From contig NZ_CP146069.1 in NCBI RefSeq assembly GCF_037023735.1, positions 372,001 to 436,000 of the forward strand: a stretch of 64,000 nucleotides of DNA, given 5' to 3'. The stretch is from Roseovarius sp. S88. Lineage in GTDB: Bacteria > Pseudomonadota > Alphaproteobacteria > Rhodobacterales > Rhodobacteraceae. The notes beneath the pieces are model-generated. The model was given only the letters and a program-made list of their open reading frames with translations, made no database searches and was not told where the DNA came from. Below are positions 29,779 to 39,373 of the stretch, piece by piece. A program made the translations under genes and the position numbers. How positions within the stretch are numbered: position 1 is the first letter of the stretch; each line of letters opens with the position of its first letter.

Positions 29779-30546
29779 TCAGTGCCCGAGTATCTGGCTC
29801 AGGAATAGTTTGGTCCGTTCAGACTTGGGATTGTTGAAGAACTCTTCTGGCTCGTTCTGTTCCACGATCTGGCCTTGGTCCATAAAGATCACGCGGTTCG
29901 CCACCTGGCGGGCAAAGCCCATCTCGTGAGTGACGCAGAGCATGGTCATGCCTTCCTCGGCCAACTCGACCATCGTGTCGAGCACCTCTTTGATCATTTC
30001 TGGGTCGAGCGCCGAAGTGGGTTCGTCAAAGAGCATGATCCTAGGCTTCATGCAGAGCGAGCGGGCAATGGCCACACGCTGTTGCTGACCGCCTGACAAC
30101 TGGCCGGGATATTTGTCGGCCTGCTCCGGGATCTTCACCTTGCTCAGATAGTGCATCGCCACTTCTTCGGCTTCTTTCTTGGGCGTTTTGCGCACCCAGA
30201 TCGGAGCGAGTGTCAGGTTCTCAAGAATTGTCAGATGCGGGAAGAGGTTGAAGTGTTGAAACACCATACCAACCTCTGAGCGGATCGTATCGATATTCTT
30301 GATATCCGAGCTAAGCAGCGTGCCATCGACAACAATTTTACCCTGCTGGTGCTCTTCCAATGCGTTGATGCACCGGATGAGCGTTGACTTACCGGACCCA
30401 GAAGGCCCGGCAATCACGATGCGTTCACCGCGGTAAACTGTCAGGTCAATGTCCCGCAGAACGTGGAATGACCCGTACCATTTGTTCATGTTTTCGATCT
30501 GGATCGCGACTTCGTCGCTGACTTGCATTTGAGCGGCTTCCGCCAT
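29779..30546 (-). CDS. bztD: Amino-acid ABC transporter ATP-binding protein (BztD/AapP)
   Basis: ATPase of a polar-amino-acid importer of the AapJQMP/BztABCD type. It has 255 residues with Walker [10 protein letters not shown], signature [15 protein letters not shown], Walker [15 protein letters not shown] and the switch His in [12 protein letters not shown]. An AAAAGGAGGG site precedes the ATG. It is the last gene of the four-gene operon, ending at a shared terminator. Confidence 0.95.
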   Translation of the reverse strand: MAEAAQMQVSDEVAIQIENMNKWYGSFHVLRDIDLTVYRGERIVIAGPSGSGKSTLIRCINALEEHQQGKIVVDGTLLSSDIKNIDTIRSEVGMVFQHFNLFPHLTILENLTLAPIWVRKTPKKEAEEVAMHYLSKVKIPEQADKYPGQLSGGQQQRVAIARSLCMKPRIMLFDEPTSALDPEMIKEVLDTMVELAEEGMTMLCVTHEMGFARQVANRVIFMDQGQIVEQNEPEEFFNNPKSERTKLFLSQILGH

Positions 30547-30560
30547 TGGGAACCCTCCTT

Positions 30561-31865
30561 TTAACGATGATCTGTCGCAAGCTCACGTTCGAGCCATTGC
30601 GAGTATTGAGAAATGCCGTAGCAGACGACGAAGAAGAGGAGCGAGGCAAAGCCGAAAAGCTCCCAGTAAACGCCATTCCACTCGGTTGAGGCCAGGATCG
30701 GACCCCGGATCATGCCGAGAAGGTCGAACATGGAGATGACCGACACAAGCACAGTGTCTTTAAATAGGCCGACGGCCACGTTCACGATCCCTGGGATCGA
30801 GATCTTGAGAGCCTGCGGCAGGATGATCAGTCGCATCGCTTGCGGATAATCAAGACCAAGGCTGTCAGCGGCTTCGTACTGACCCCGTGGCAGAGCGGCA
30901 AGTGCGCCTCGGATCACCTCGGCAATATAGGCCGAAGAGAACATCGTGATCATGATGATCACCCTCAAGATCAAGTCAAAGGTCGTGCCTGGTGGCAAGA
31001 AGTAAGCCAAAACCACGTTTGCGACAAAGAGCAATGTGATTAGTGGAACACCTCGAACGAACTCAATAAAGACCACGCAGATCCATTTGATGATCGGCAT
31101 GTCTGATTGGCGGCCCAAAGCCAACGCGATGCCCAAGGGCAAAGACAGTGACACACAGACCGTGCCGAGGATCAGGTTGAGCATAAAGCCACCCATGTCC
31201 CGAGAAGGTACCGCCGACAAGAGCGTATCGCCAGCTGACACCGAATTGGTGATTATGCCACCAACCCACCATGTGACCAGAGCAGCAGCAATCGCGCCAA
31301 AGAATCCGACGGCGAATGAGTTTGCCACGAACCTTGACCATACGAGATAGCCGGCCACAAAGCCAAGCAAACCAAAGATCGGTGCCAAGACTGGCCCACC
31401 CCAAATCAGCCAGAAGGCGATAAAGGGATAGAGCCCCGTAAACAGTAGCATTTTGCTGGGCAGGTACTTGTAAAACATGACCGGCGCGACTGCGATAAAC
31501 AGCAACGCAAATGCCAGTGTCGGGCGCCAGTATTCGTCGTTTGGATACTTGAACCCAAACAAAAGCTGATTCCAGCGTTCCGTCAGGACGGCAAAACAGC
31601 CGCCTGTCGCACCTTCAAGCAATTCGCGACACTCACGAATAGACGACGCATTCCAGACCCCGTTCAATATCCAGGGCATTGAAGACATCAGGATGAAGTA
31701 AATCGCGATGAACGCAAAAACGGTCAGGGCAGAATTGGCAACACCTGAAAACAGGTTTTCGCGCCCCCACTTGATAATGCCCGTTTGTGTCGCAGGAGGA
31801 GCCTGTTCCGGAAGCATGTCGGTACGTACGAACGCCTCTGTTCGCTGGGATGTTGTATCTGACAT
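30561..31865 (-). CDS. bztC: Amino-acid ABC transporter permease (BztC/AapM)
   Basis: A 434-residue inner-membrane permease with about eight hydrophobic segments. The C-terminal half (about 220-430) is the HisM-type permease domain, and the EAA loop is [20 protein letters not shown]. The N-terminal half carries extra helices, as in AapM. It begins two bases after the bztB stop, with GAAGGAG in front, and pairs with BztB. Known Bzt/Aap systems import glutamate, glutamine, aspartate and asparagine or general L-amino acids. Confidence 0.93.
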   Translation of the reverse strand: MSDTTSQRTEAFVRTDMLPEQAPPATQTGIIKWGRENLFSGVANSALTVFAFIAIYFILMSSMPWILNGVWNASSIRECRELLEGATGGCFAVLTERWNQLLFGFKYPNDEYWRPTLAFALLFIAVAPVMFYKYLPSKMLLFTGLYPFIAFWLIWGGPVLAPIFGLLGFVAGYLVWSRFVANSFAVGFFGAIAAALVTWWVGGIITNSVSAGDTLLSAVPSRDMGGFMLNLILGTVCVSLSLPLGIALALGRQSDMPIIKWICVVFIEFVRGVPLITLLFVANVVLAYFLPPGTTFDLILRVIIMITMFSSAYIAEVIRGALAALPRGQYEAADSLGLDYPQAMRLIILPQALKISIPGIVNVAVGLFKDTVLVSVISMFDLLGMIRGPILASTEWNGVYWELFGFASLLFFVVCYGISQYSQWLERELATDHR

Positions 31866-31866
31866 A

Positions 31867-33444
31867 TCAGCGCTCCTTCAGCTTCACGGCGTTATTGTAG
31901 ATGTTCATGACGCCCGAAATGGATAATGAAATGACGAGATAGAACAGCATGAGTAGGAGGACACACTCAATAGCGCGGCCCGTCTGGTTCAGAGTGATGC
32001 CTCCAAGCGTGCCAGTGATGTCCATATAACCCACGGCAATCGCCAGGGAACTGTTCTTGGTGATGTTGAGATACTGCGAAATCAGCGGCGGGATAATCAC
32101 CCGCAGCGCCTGAGGCAGGACCACGAGGTTCATGATGCGCCCGGGGCGCAAACCCAATGAGGCGGCGGCCTCGGTCTGACCCTTGGAAATCGCCTGAATC
32201 CCTGCACGCACGTTTTCGGCTATAAACGCGCCGGTGTAGATGGCCAGAGCAAACCACAAGGCGATCAATGAACCGCGAACCGTAATGCCATCGGTAAACC
32301 GGAAATTCGCGAGGTAGGGCGTGTCAAAGGCGATAGGAGCATTGTCCTTTACATTTGTAGCAAGAGCGACGGCGCCGGTTTCGACAGAAGATGCAAAGTT
32401 GGCTGCTTCTGAAGCAGGCACAACCAGCATGTTGCAGCTTCCGGCAGCAAACGCGGTTTTCGCGTCATCCATAGAGAAGAACCGCGTGCTTTTCATTTTG
32501 ACTGCATCGGGGTTTGTCAATTCCATCGCTGGAAGACCAAGGAGCATTTTCTTGCCCAGGGCTGACGCTGTGGAGTCAGTAACAACACAGTAGTTGATAT
32601 TTGTTTTATCGGTGACAAGACGTTCGCCAAATTGCTCCAGCGATACATCCGCAGCTGCGATCTCTGAAGGAACAATGATCCGGTTTTCCACCTGACCAGC
32701 GGTCAAAGAAAACGCCTGATACACGAGGATGGTCGGAACAATCAAAATCGCCCAGCCAACCCAACCGGGAAGCTCCTTACCTTCGTCATAAAGCTTCTTG
32801 GTGCGGTATTTCCCGTAGAAAACCATGCCAGCGATCGAAGCCAGAAGTGTCAAGACAACCAAGAGGCCACCTGTTCCAAACACCAGACCCGGCACAAAGA
32901 CACCTTGGCTTGTAAAGGCCAAAGAATCCAAGAGCATTGAGCTGGTCGCGTCTTCGCCACGGAATGCCCTTGGTGAAGGAAGAACAGCTGTCATGACCGT
33001 AAAGATGATGATGATCCAGATAAGCACAGGCACGTTGCGAAACGCTTCGACGTAGATCGCCATGAGTTTGCGCACAAGCCAGTTGTTCGACAACCGAAGA
33101 ACACCGGCTGCGACCCCCAGGATTGTTGCGGTCACACAAGCCAGAAAGGCCACAAGAAGCGTGTTGAGAATGCCCACAATCGAGGCGCGCCAATGTGAGC
33201 TTTGACTGTCGTACTCAATCAGTCGCTGGTTGATGTCATAGCCTGCGGGTTCCCCAAGAAACTCATAGGAAATGTTCAAACCGGCAGCGCGCAGGTTCTG
33301 AACCAGATTGGAACCGAGATAGGCAATCAGAGAAATCAGAGCGATCAGGGCGATAAACTGAAAGGTGTAGGAACGATAGCGCGTATCGTTCAGCAACATA
33401 GACAGTCTAAACGACTCCTGAGGAGGGTCGGTCATGGTTGTCAT
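31867..33444 (-). CDS. bztB: Amino-acid ABC transporter permease (BztB/AapQ) with large periplasmic insert
   Basis: A 525-residue permease, about 100 or more residues longer than AapQ/BztB proteins as I remember them. Helices lie near 28-46, 88-115, 130-156, 185-210, 228-248, 390-412, 440-475 and 490-515. The EAA loop is EAAASLGLRPGRIMNLVVLP (427-446). Between the helix ending near 248 and the one starting near 390 lies a polar domain. Its NYCVVTDSTASALGKKMLLG (284-303) and FAAGSCNMLVVPASEAA resemble lobe pieces of the partner binding protein (ATVCIQTGTTTEL; LAGACDVYTTDASGLAA). Confidence 0.92.
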   Translation of the reverse strand: MTTMTDPPQESFRLSMLLNDTRYRSYTFQFIALIALISLIAYLGSNLVQNLRAAGLNISYEFLGEPAGYDINQRLIEYDSQSSHWRASIVGILNTLLVAFLACVTATILGVAAGVLRLSNNWLVRKLMAIYVEAFRNVPVLIWIIIIFTVMTAVLPSPRAFRGEDATSSMLLDSLAFTSQGVFVPGLVFGTGGLLVVLTLLASIAGMVFYGKYRTKKLYDEGKELPGWVGWAILIVPTILVYQAFSLTAGQVENRIIVPSEIAAADVSLEQFGERLVTDKTNINYCVVTDSTASALGKKMLLGLPAMELTNPDAVKMKSTRFFSMDDAKTAFAAGSCNMLVVPASEAANFASSVETGAVALATNVKDNAPIAFDTPYLANFRFTDGITVRGSLIALWFALAIYTGAFIAENVRAGIQAISKGQTEAAASLGLRPGRIMNLVVLPQALRVIIPPLISQYLNITKNSSLAIAVGYMDITGTLGGITLNQTGRAIECVLLLMLFYLVISLSISGVMNIYNNAVKLKER

Positions 33445-33519
33445 CTGAGGTGTCCCCTTGCCGGCCCGGATTGTTTGATGCGCTTTTGCGCGGTGGGCCG
33501 ATCGTTGCTTTTCATAGAC

Positions 33520-33546
33520 AAAGGGCGCGGAGTGACCGCGCCCTTT
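33520..33546 (-). terminator. Hairpin between bztA and bztB (likely partial terminator)
   Basis: A perfect 11-bp stem, AAAGGGCGCGG / CCGCGCCCTTT, with a 5-base loop lies just after the bztA stop. Only a short T-run follows on the - strand. Such hairpins often protect the binding-protein message and lower read-through into the permease genes. Confidence 0.7.
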
Positions 33547-33558
33547 GAAGTAGTGATT

Positions 33559-34581
33559 TTAGCGGAAGGGCGGCGAGTAGAGCAGGCCGCCTTCGGTCCA
33601 CTGGGCGTTCAGGCCGCGAGCCAAACCGACCGGTGTGTTTTCACCGATATTCTTCTCAAAAATCTCACCGTAGTTGCCACCGGCCAGAGCTTTCACAGCC
33701 CAGTCGGCGTCAAGGCCGAGCATTTCGCCCAGGTTGCCTTCGGTGCCGAGCAGACGGTTGACTTCCGGATTGTCGCCAGCAGCGCCAGCCAATTCACCGA
33801 CGTTGGCACTTGTGACACCCAGCTCTTCTGCGGTGATAAGAGCGTTCAGAGTCCAGCGAACAACGTCACCCCATTCATTGTCGCCGTGGCGAACAAGTGG
33901 GCCAAGTGGCTCTTTGGAGACGATCTCTGGCAGAAGCACGTGGCCTGCAGGATCTTCAAACGCAGCACGTGTCGCGGCCAGGCCGGACGCGTCAGTTGTG
34001 TAAACGTCGCATGCACCTGCAAGGTACTGCTGCTGCGCTTCGGCATTTGTCTCAATCGGAACCGGCTCGTAGCTGATACCGTTGGAGCGGAAGAAATCCG
34101 CTAGGTTCAGTTCTGTTGTTGTACCGGTCTGGATACAGACGGTCGCACCGTCCAGATCTTTGGCCGAAGAAACGCCGAGATCTTTGGGAACCATGAAGCC
34201 TTGACCGTCGTAGTAGTTCACACCGACGAATTCAAACTTCAGGTCAACGTCGCGGCTGAAGGTCCAGGTGGTGTTCCGTGCCAGCATGTCGATCTCACCG
34301 GAAGCCAGCGCTGTGAAGCGTGTCTTACCTGTGGTGGGAACGAATTCCACTGCCGCCGGATCCCCCAGAACAGCCGCTGCGACCGCGCGGCAAACGCCGA
34401 CATCGAAGCCGTCCCAGTTACCGTTTGCGTCAGGTGCAGCAAAGCCGACCAGACCGGTTGTTACGCCGCAGTTCAGCTTGCCGCGTGCTTTCACGTCGTC
34501 AAGCGTACCTGCAGAGGCGACGCTTGCAGCTGCGGCCATGCCAGCAACAGTCAGCGCGCCGAAGATTACGGATTTTTTCAT
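33559..34581 (-). CDS. bztA: Amino-acid ABC transporter periplasmic binding protein (BztA/AapJ)
   Basis: A 340-residue exported protein with a signal peptide of about 24 residues (MKKSVIFGALTVAGMAAAAS). The family-3 solute-binding fold shows KLNCGVTTGLVGFAAPDANG, WDGFDVGVCRAVAAAVLGD and LARNTTWTFSRD. The last is the Aap/Bzt-specific ligand loop. An AGGAAGAGG site precedes the ATG. It is the first gene of the bzt operon, with a likely promoter in the roughly 210 bases behind the ATP12 gene. Confidence 0.96.
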   Translation of the reverse strand: MKKSVIFGALTVAGMAAAASVASAGTLDDVKARGKLNCGVTTGLVGFAAPDANGNWDGFDVGVCRAVAAAVLGDPAAVEFVPTTGKTRFTALASGEIDMLARNTTWTFSRDVDLKFEFVGVNYYDGQGFMVPKDLGVSSAKDLDGATVCIQTGTTTELNLADFFRSNGISYEPVPIETNAEAQQQYLAGACDVYTTDASGLAATRAAFEDPAGHVLLPEIVSKEPLGPLVRHGDNEWGDVVRWTLNALITAEELGVTSANVGELAGAAGDNPEVNRLLGTEGNLGEMLGLDADWAVKALAGGNYGEIFEKNIGENTPVGLARGLNAQWTEGGLLYSPPFR

Positions 34582-34789
34582 GTTTACCTCTTCCTGATAT
34601 GCCCGCCCTCTCTAGGGCGGTTCAATCGGTCCTCCCGGACCGGGCGATACTGTGAAGGGTCATTTCCCCATGTCAGTGCCCGGGAGTTTGTGTGGATTCA
34701 CCCGTCAAGGTCAAGGGTTTTGGTGACAAAAAAATGCCACTTTTTCTGTTGTTTCCGCTGAGGAAACCAATGTTTAGCGAATCCGCATG
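34582..34789 (-). promoter_or_regulatory. bztA leader and upstream region
   Basis: About 208 bases separate the ATP12 gene from bztA on the same strand. They contain a small stem (CGGTCC / GGACCG, 34627-34642) and T/A runs near 34730-34750. A TTGACG on the - strand (around 34710) could be a -35 element, but no good -10 is seen. The bzt operon promoter most likely lies here. Confidence 0.35.
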
Positions 34790-35500
34790 TTATTTAATCG
34801 CGAGATCGTGAAATCTTTTGGCGTGTTCAAACTCTCCAAGCTTATGCTCCGCAAGCTCGCGAGCTTCCTCATCCACGCCCCATTGCTCTTCCTGCCAGGT
34901 TTCATCAACTCTTGACCAACCCCAAAGCACCACCGGATCGGCATAGTTGTAGAGTGCTGCAAACCCGATCACCAACGACCCAGATAATCCGACAAGGTCA
35001 TGGAACGCCGTTAACGTAAATGCGTCCATTTCCCGAACGTTCTGCGTCAGCACCATCAATGCCTTTGGGTTTTGCGGACTGTGCATAACACCTGACACCG
35101 GTAAGAGCCTTGCGCCGAATCTGTCCGCGGCCCAATCAAGAAGCGGATCCCAGGTCTCAGCCTGGCGTTTGACCAAAGAGGCCGGGCCGTCTGCGCGATA
35201 GCACAGAAGATCCGCGTCGCCATAGGCCGCCACAAGGTCCGCAACCTCGGCATGTTGCGCCGTTACTTTGTCAATCGCCGCATTGGCAGACCGTGTCATC
35301 GGCATCGAAAGCGGGTTCACTATCTCACCCTGATCGTCCCATTCCAGTGCAATCGCCTGTGCCAGCGCCTCAGATGGGACGATCAGTTCTGATTTTGCAG
35401 GGGTTCTGACAGGACGATCATCCAAGCGGATTCCATAGCCCGTGCCGCTTGGTACGACATTGACCGTTTTCCAAAACCGTTTGGCTTTCCATTCGCTCAT
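34790..35500 (-). CDS. ATP12-family F1-ATPase assembly chaperone
   Basis: A 236-residue homologue of mitochondrial ATP12, which binds the free F1 alpha subunit during ATP synthase assembly. Family features are the N-terminal KRFWKTVNVVPSGTGYGIRLDDRPVRTP (split here: KRFWKTVNV; YGIRLDDRPVRTP), ALAQAIALEWDDQ, PLSMPMTRSANAAID and the C-terminal WGVDEEAREL. The ATG overlaps the stop of the HAD gene (ATGA). It is the last gene of a coupled four-gene operon. Confidence 0.92.
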   Translation of the reverse strand: MSEWKAKRFWKTVNVVPSGTGYGIRLDDRPVRTPAKSELIVPSEALAQAIALEWDDQGEIVNPLSMPMTRSANAAIDKVTAQHAEVADLVAAYGDADLLCYRADGPASLVKRQAETWDPLLDWAADRFGARLLPVSGVMHSPQNPKALMVLTQNVREMDAFTLTAFHDLVGLSGSLVIGFAALYNYADPVVLWGWSRVDETWQEEQWGVDEEARELAEHKLGEFEHAKRFHDLAIK

Positions 35501-36183
35501 GCCGCCGTCGCCTTCCAAGCGCCTGCTACCGCGTCTGGCAGCTCAGCGAAAGTTGAGACAATCCGGTTCGCTGAGCTTAGCAAGCTTACGTCATGATATC
35601 CCCAGCCAACACCAATCGCGCTAACATGCGCGGCTAGCGCCATGTCCATGTCGTAGCTTGTATCTCCAACCATTACGGCGTTTTGCGTCTCTACACCCGT
35701 TTCCGCAAGCGCCGTTTCTATCATTGATGGATGTGGTTTAGAGGGGTGATGATCGCTGACTTGCTGGGTGACAAACATATGTTCTAAATCATGTGCCTCC
35801 AGTAATTTATCCAGACCACGTCGGGACTTACCAGTGGCTACACCAAGAAGAAGATTGTCCTGCCGCTTGAAAAACTCAAGCGCTTCTCGCGCGCCTGGGT
35901 AAAGCGGAGATGAGTCTGCGGCCCCTGTCTTTGCGCGCAAGTTGACATACGCATTTTTGTATCCCTCGACCATTCGTGCCTGAGTTGCTGCGGAACGGTC
36001 CGCAGCAAGCCGGGCCATCGCATGATCAAGCGAGAGACCGACAATCGATAGGATCGTCGCGCGATCAGGAACGGGTTGGTCCACGTCTTGGAAGGCGACT
36101 GTCATGGCAGCCACAATATCGCCCTGGCTGTCGACCAGCGTGCCGTCGACGTCAAAAATCACAAGGCGCAACGGATCTGTCAT
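35497..36183 (-). CDS. HAD hydrolase, phosphoglycolate-phosphatase-like
   Basis: A 228-residue HAD-superfamily phosphatase. FDVDGTLVDSQ (about 10-20) carries the nucleophile Asp and the general acid, the Thr motif is in GVATGKSRRG, KPHPSM has the Lys, and MVGDTSYDMDMA has the acidic metal ligands. It resembles Gph, but the substrate is not certain. The start and stop overlap the neighbouring genes by four bases. Confidence 0.88.
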   Translation of the reverse strand: MTDPLRLVIFDVDGTLVDSQGDIVAAMTVAFQDVDQPVPDRATILSIVGLSLDHAMARLAADRSAATQARMVEGYKNAYVNLRAKTGAADSSPLYPGAREALEFFKRQDNLLLGVATGKSRRGLDKLLEAHDLEHMFVTQQVSDHHPSKPHPSMIETALAETGVETQNAVMVGDTSYDMDMALAAHVSAIGVGWGYHDVSLLSSANRIVSTFAELPDAVAGAWKATAA

Positions 36184-37220
36184 GACAGGTCCTCAAACGG
36201 ATCTGCCGCTGCATCCTGAGGCCGCCACTGAAACGTCTCCCATGTTCGCGCCATATGGTCCGGCAATGGAGCTGTAAGGGAGAGCTGTGCTCCGGTGACA
36301 GGGTGTTTCAGGCTGAGCGACCGGGCATGCAGATGCAATTTGCGGCTGATATCACCACCGAGTTGCGCGCCCCACCCATCGCCCAGGTTTTCCTGACCTG
36401 AGCCGCCATATTTGCCATCCCCCACAATCGGATGCCCGATCTCGGCCATATGCGCGCGAAGTTGATGTGTGCGTCCGGTAATGGGCACCAAAGCCATCCA
36501 GGACGTACGCGTGCCCGCATTTTCGACCACAGCGTAATCTGTCGTCGCGGGTTTGGCGCCGGGTGTTTGGTCAATATCACGCGGGTGCAGGCACAACATC
36601 TTTTCGCCTTCACCTTTGGACCCGTGGCCCGGTGCTTTGACCAACCCGAAACGGATGGTGCCCATGCGAGGGACTGGCACCCCGGCGACCACCGCCCAGT
36701 AAATCTTGCGCGTGTCGCGATCTCGGAATGCTGCCGTCAGTCGGGCGGCGACGGCACGGCTTCGGGCCATAAGCAAAACGCCGGATGTATCCTTGTCGAG
36801 CCGGTGAACAAGCCTCGGGGTCTCATCCAGTTCAAAGCGGAGGGCATCTGACATTTCATCCACGTGGCGTGTCAGTTTGCTTCCACCCTGCACGGGTAGG
36901 CCCGGAGGTTTGTTCAACGCCAGAATGTGGTCGTCCCTGTAAATCACAGTATTGCGAATCATCTCCGCGTCGCGGTCTGATACTTTTGGCCGCGCAGGTG
37001 TGGACTGTGCGGGGTCTGGTAAGGGCGGCACACGCACCTGCTGACCTTCTTCAACCCGCGTGTTGGCCTTGGCGCGCCCACCATCAACGCGCAACTCTCC
37101 TTTGCGGCACATCTTTTCAATCCGCCCTTGCGAGACATGCGGGAATCGCCGCCGAAACCACCGATCCAGTCGCTGATCACCTTCGCCTTCTGCAACGGTT
37201 AGGGTTTGAACCTTAGTCAT
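36180..37220 (-). CDS. RluA/RluC-family 23S rRNA pseudouridine synthase
   Basis: A 346-residue protein with an N-terminal S4 RNA-binding domain (about 10-75, DQRLDRWFRRRFP and IEKMCRKGELRVDG) and the RluA catalytic domain. HRLDKDTSGVLLMAR (about 137) carries the catalytic Asp. RTHQLRAHMAEIGHPIVGDGKYG, here in two pieces (RTHQLRAHM; GHPIVGDGKYGG), follows. The layout fits RluC, which modifies three positions of 23S rRNA. I chose the ATG overlapping the crcB stop; an ATG eight codons upstream is possible. Confidence 0.9.
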   Translation of the reverse strand: MTKVQTLTVAEGEGDQRLDRWFRRRFPHVSQGRIEKMCRKGELRVDGGRAKANTRVEEGQQVRVPPLPDPAQSTPARPKVSDRDAEMIRNTVIYRDDHILALNKPPGLPVQGGSKLTRHVDEMSDALRFELDETPRLVHRLDKDTSGVLLMARSRAVAARLTAAFRDRDTRKIYWAVVAGVPVPRMGTIRFGLVKAPGHGSKGEGEKMLCLHPRDIDQTPGAKPATTDYAVVENAGTRTSWMALVPITGRTHQLRAHMAEIGHPIVGDGKYGGSGQENLGDGWGAQLGGDISRKLHLHARSLSLKHPVTGAQLSLTAPLPDHMARTWETFQWRPQDAAADPFEDLS

Positions 37221-37594
37221 GCCCAAAGTGACCTTGCCAGCCAAACGCCCATGGCAAGCCCAAGGATCGACAGCACCACTGACAACGCGACATAGACTGC
37301 GGCCTGGCCAATCTCACCGCGCTCATAGAGTGTAAAAGCCTCTAGAGAAAATGCCGAGAAGGTTGTGAAACCGCCAAGGATACCTGTCATCAGAAAAGGG
37401 TTCAGAGCTGTCAGGTCGCGTTGAAACGTGTAGACCACAACAAGACCCATGAGGAAGGACCCAATCACGTTAACCGGCAGGATGGCCAATGGAAAGCTGG
37501 CACCTGTTGACCGAACAACAGCCATACCAACGCCAAAGCGCAGCATAGAGCCAATGGCCCCGCCCAATCCCACCTGAAGAAAGGTCATCACCAT
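37217..37594 (-). CDS. crcB: Fluoride ion channel CrcB/Fluc
   Basis: A 125-residue membrane protein with four helices. GGAIGSMLRFG (about 10) and GILGGFTTFSAFSLE (about 67) are the conserved fluoride-pore segments. It functions as a dual-topology dimer that exports fluoride. The reading frame stays open about 104 codons upstream, but family length and N-terminus support the ATG-GTG-ATG cluster here. It is the first gene of the crcB-rluC-gph-ATP12 operon. I see no crcB (fluoride) riboswitch in the short leader. Confidence 0.9.
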   Translation of the reverse strand: MVMTFLQVGLGGAIGSMLRFGVGMAVVRSTGASFPLAILPVNVIGSFLMGLVVVYTFQRDLTALNPFLMTGILGGFTTFSAFSLEAFTLYERGEIGQAAVYVALSVVLSILGLAMGVWLARSLWA

Positions 37595-37709
37595 GGCCGC
37601 GTCTGTCGCGTGTGGCCTGTCCTTTGTCAAGTTTGCCAAGGCGTGGAGATTGAGTTGCAGCGCTAACATAAATCGCAATAGTGTGCCGCGACCTTGTCCG
37701 GAGTTCAAA

Positions 37710-38978
37710 ATGCAAGACCCCGCGCTGTTCCTACGTACCCTTTTTGACCGCGCCGTTGAAGTGGCGGACCCGATGCAAAGTTTGGCAGCACATTTGCCGC
37801 CCAAACCAGAGGGGCGTTTGATTGTCGTTGGTGCGGGAAAAGCCAGCGCGCGCATGGCCGAAGCGGTCGAAGATGTGTATGGGTCTTGCGAAGGATTGGT
37901 TATCACGCGCTATGGCTATGCGCGCCCCTGCAAAGGCATTGAGATCGTCGAAGCGGCTCATCCTGTCCCTGATGCCGCGGGCGAGATGGCGACCAAACGC
38001 ATGTTGGAGCTGTTGGCGGAGTGCGGCGAAGACGACATGGTTCTCGCTCTGATATCGGGCGGTGGATCTGCGCTCTTGACCGCTCCAGCGGCCGACATTT
38101 CACTTGCGGAAAAACAGGCTTTGACAGATGACCTCTTGGCGTCCGGGGCGCCGATTGGAGACATAAACGGTATTCGCAAACAGATATCTGCGGTCAAGGG
38201 CGGCAAGCTGGCTGCCGCGGCGTATCCTGCACGCATGCTAGCGTTGATGATATCGGATGTTCCGGGCGACAATCCAGGTGACATCGCAAGTGGGCCCACA
38301 GTGGGGGACACCGGCGATGCGAAGCGTGCGCTGTCATTGCTTGAGCGCTGGAACGTCACGCCCCCTGCCTCGATTGCGCAGTTTCTGGCGGCAGGAGGCG
38401 CGCCCCTGGCACCCGACGACCCGCATCTCAGTCGCGTTGAAAACGTGATTTACGCGGCACCCGCACAATCTCTTGAAGCGGCGGCCGAAATCGCTCGCGC
38501 GAACGGATTTGAAGTACGAAACTTGGGTGACGCACTGGAAGGTGAAGCGCGCGATGTAGCACAGCACCATGCCGCGTTGGCATTGGACATTCAAAATGGT
38601 TTGACGCACTCAGATGCTCCGATCTTGCTGTTGTCAGGTGGTGAATTGACGGTCACGCGGCGCGGCCAGGGCGTCGGTGGGCCGAATGCAGAATATGCTT
38701 TGGCGATGGCACTTGCGTTGCAAGGAGCGGATGGCATTGATGCAATTGCCTGTGACACAGATGGTGTGGACGGTGCTGCAGAGGTCGCCGGAGCTCTCAT
38801 AGGTCCTGACACGCTGGCAAAGGCCAAATCGAAAACTGTTGATGCGCAACTGGCACTGTTTGAAAATGATGCACATGGTTTTTTTGCAAGTCTCGGAGAT
38901 CAGGTGGTTCCCGGCCCGACCCTGACCAACGTCAATGACTTTCGGGCGTGCTTGATCCAACCGAAAGGAGCGTCTTGA
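37710..38978 (+). CDS. Glycerate 2-kinase (MOFRL/GckA type)
   Basis: A 422-residue kinase, phosphorylating glycerate in the serine/glyoxylate or tartrate pathways. The N-terminal DUF4147-type domain has VVGAGKASARMAEAVE (about 39), SGGGSALLTAPA (about 116), NGIRKQISAVKGGKLA (about 153) and SDVPGDNPGDIASGPTVGD (about 184). The C-terminal MOFRL domain has LLSGGELTVTRRGQGVGGPN (about 310). The ATG has GGAG upstream. It is divergent from crcB with a gap of about 115 bases. Confidence 0.92.
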   Translation: MQDPALFLRTLFDRAVEVADPMQSLAAHLPPKPEGRLIVVGAGKASARMAEAVEDVYGSCEGLVITRYGYARPCKGIEIVEAAHPVPDAAGEMATKRMLELLAECGEDDMVLALISGGGSALLTAPAADISLAEKQALTDDLLASGAPIGDINGIRKQISAVKGGKLAAAAYPARMLALMISDVPGDNPGDIASGPTVGDTGDAKRALSLLERWNVTPPASIAQFLAAGGAPLAPDDPHLSRVENVIYAAPAQSLEAAAEIARANGFEVRNLGDALEGEARDVAQHHAALALDIQNGLTHSDAPILLLSGGELTVTRRGQGVGGPNAEYALAMALALQGADGIDAIACDTDGVDGAAEVAGALIGPDTLAKAKSKTVDAQLALFENDAHGFFASLGDQVVPGPTLTNVNDFRACLIQPKGAS

Positions 38979-39373
38979 TGGCTGCGTCTCAAGTCATCAA
39001 ATTCAGCCTGACCGCCCTTGCTCTAGGGTTGTATTTGTCCACCTCAGCGTCATCAGACGACACGGCCCAACCACTTACTGCCGCAGAGATCGACCTGCAT
39101 TTGCGAGGCAATACAATCAAGGGAGCATGGTCTGGAGAGGCCTACACGCAATTCTTCTCTGAAGATGGCCAAACAGTATATCTTCAGCAAAACCGCCGCC
39201 CGGATGTCGGACGGTGGCGGGTCAATTCCGAGACTAACCAATATGAGAGTTGGTGGGAGCAAACCGGTTGGACCGGATACACGGTTTTGGAGACAAAAGA
39301 CGGATATGCCTGGAAAAGAGGCGACGATCACGAGGTTTTTTCCATGTCTGCTGGTAAACAAATCAAGTGGTAA
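38978..39373 (+). CDS. Small exported protein of unknown function
   Basis: A 131-residue protein. The ATG (GAAAGGAG upstream) overlaps the glycerate kinase stop as TGATG, so it is co-translated. A signal peptide of about 25 residues is followed by a small, probably beta-rich domain rich in Trp and Tyr (GAWSGEAYTQFF, GRWRVN, YESWWEQTGWTGY). This pattern resembles small periplasmic lipocalin-like folds that test whether a sample has W/FF/DG motifs. I cannot name a family with confidence. Confidence 0.75.
   Translation: MAASQVIKFSLTALALGLYLSTSASSDDTAQPLTAAEIDLHLRGNTIKGAWSGEAYTQFFSEDGQTVYLQQNRRPDVGRWRVNSETNQYESWWEQTGWTGYTVLETKDGYAWKRGDDHEVFSMSAGKQIKW

Noticed and set aside
33202..34104. 300-codon open frame on the + strand over bztA/bztB
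   Set aside because: It spans two well-supported - strand genes and the hairpin between them, and shows no protein-family features.
37595..37906. N-terminal extension of about 104 codons to crcB
   Set aside because: CrcB proteins are about 125 residues; the extension runs antisense into the glycerate kinase gene and is not membrane-like.
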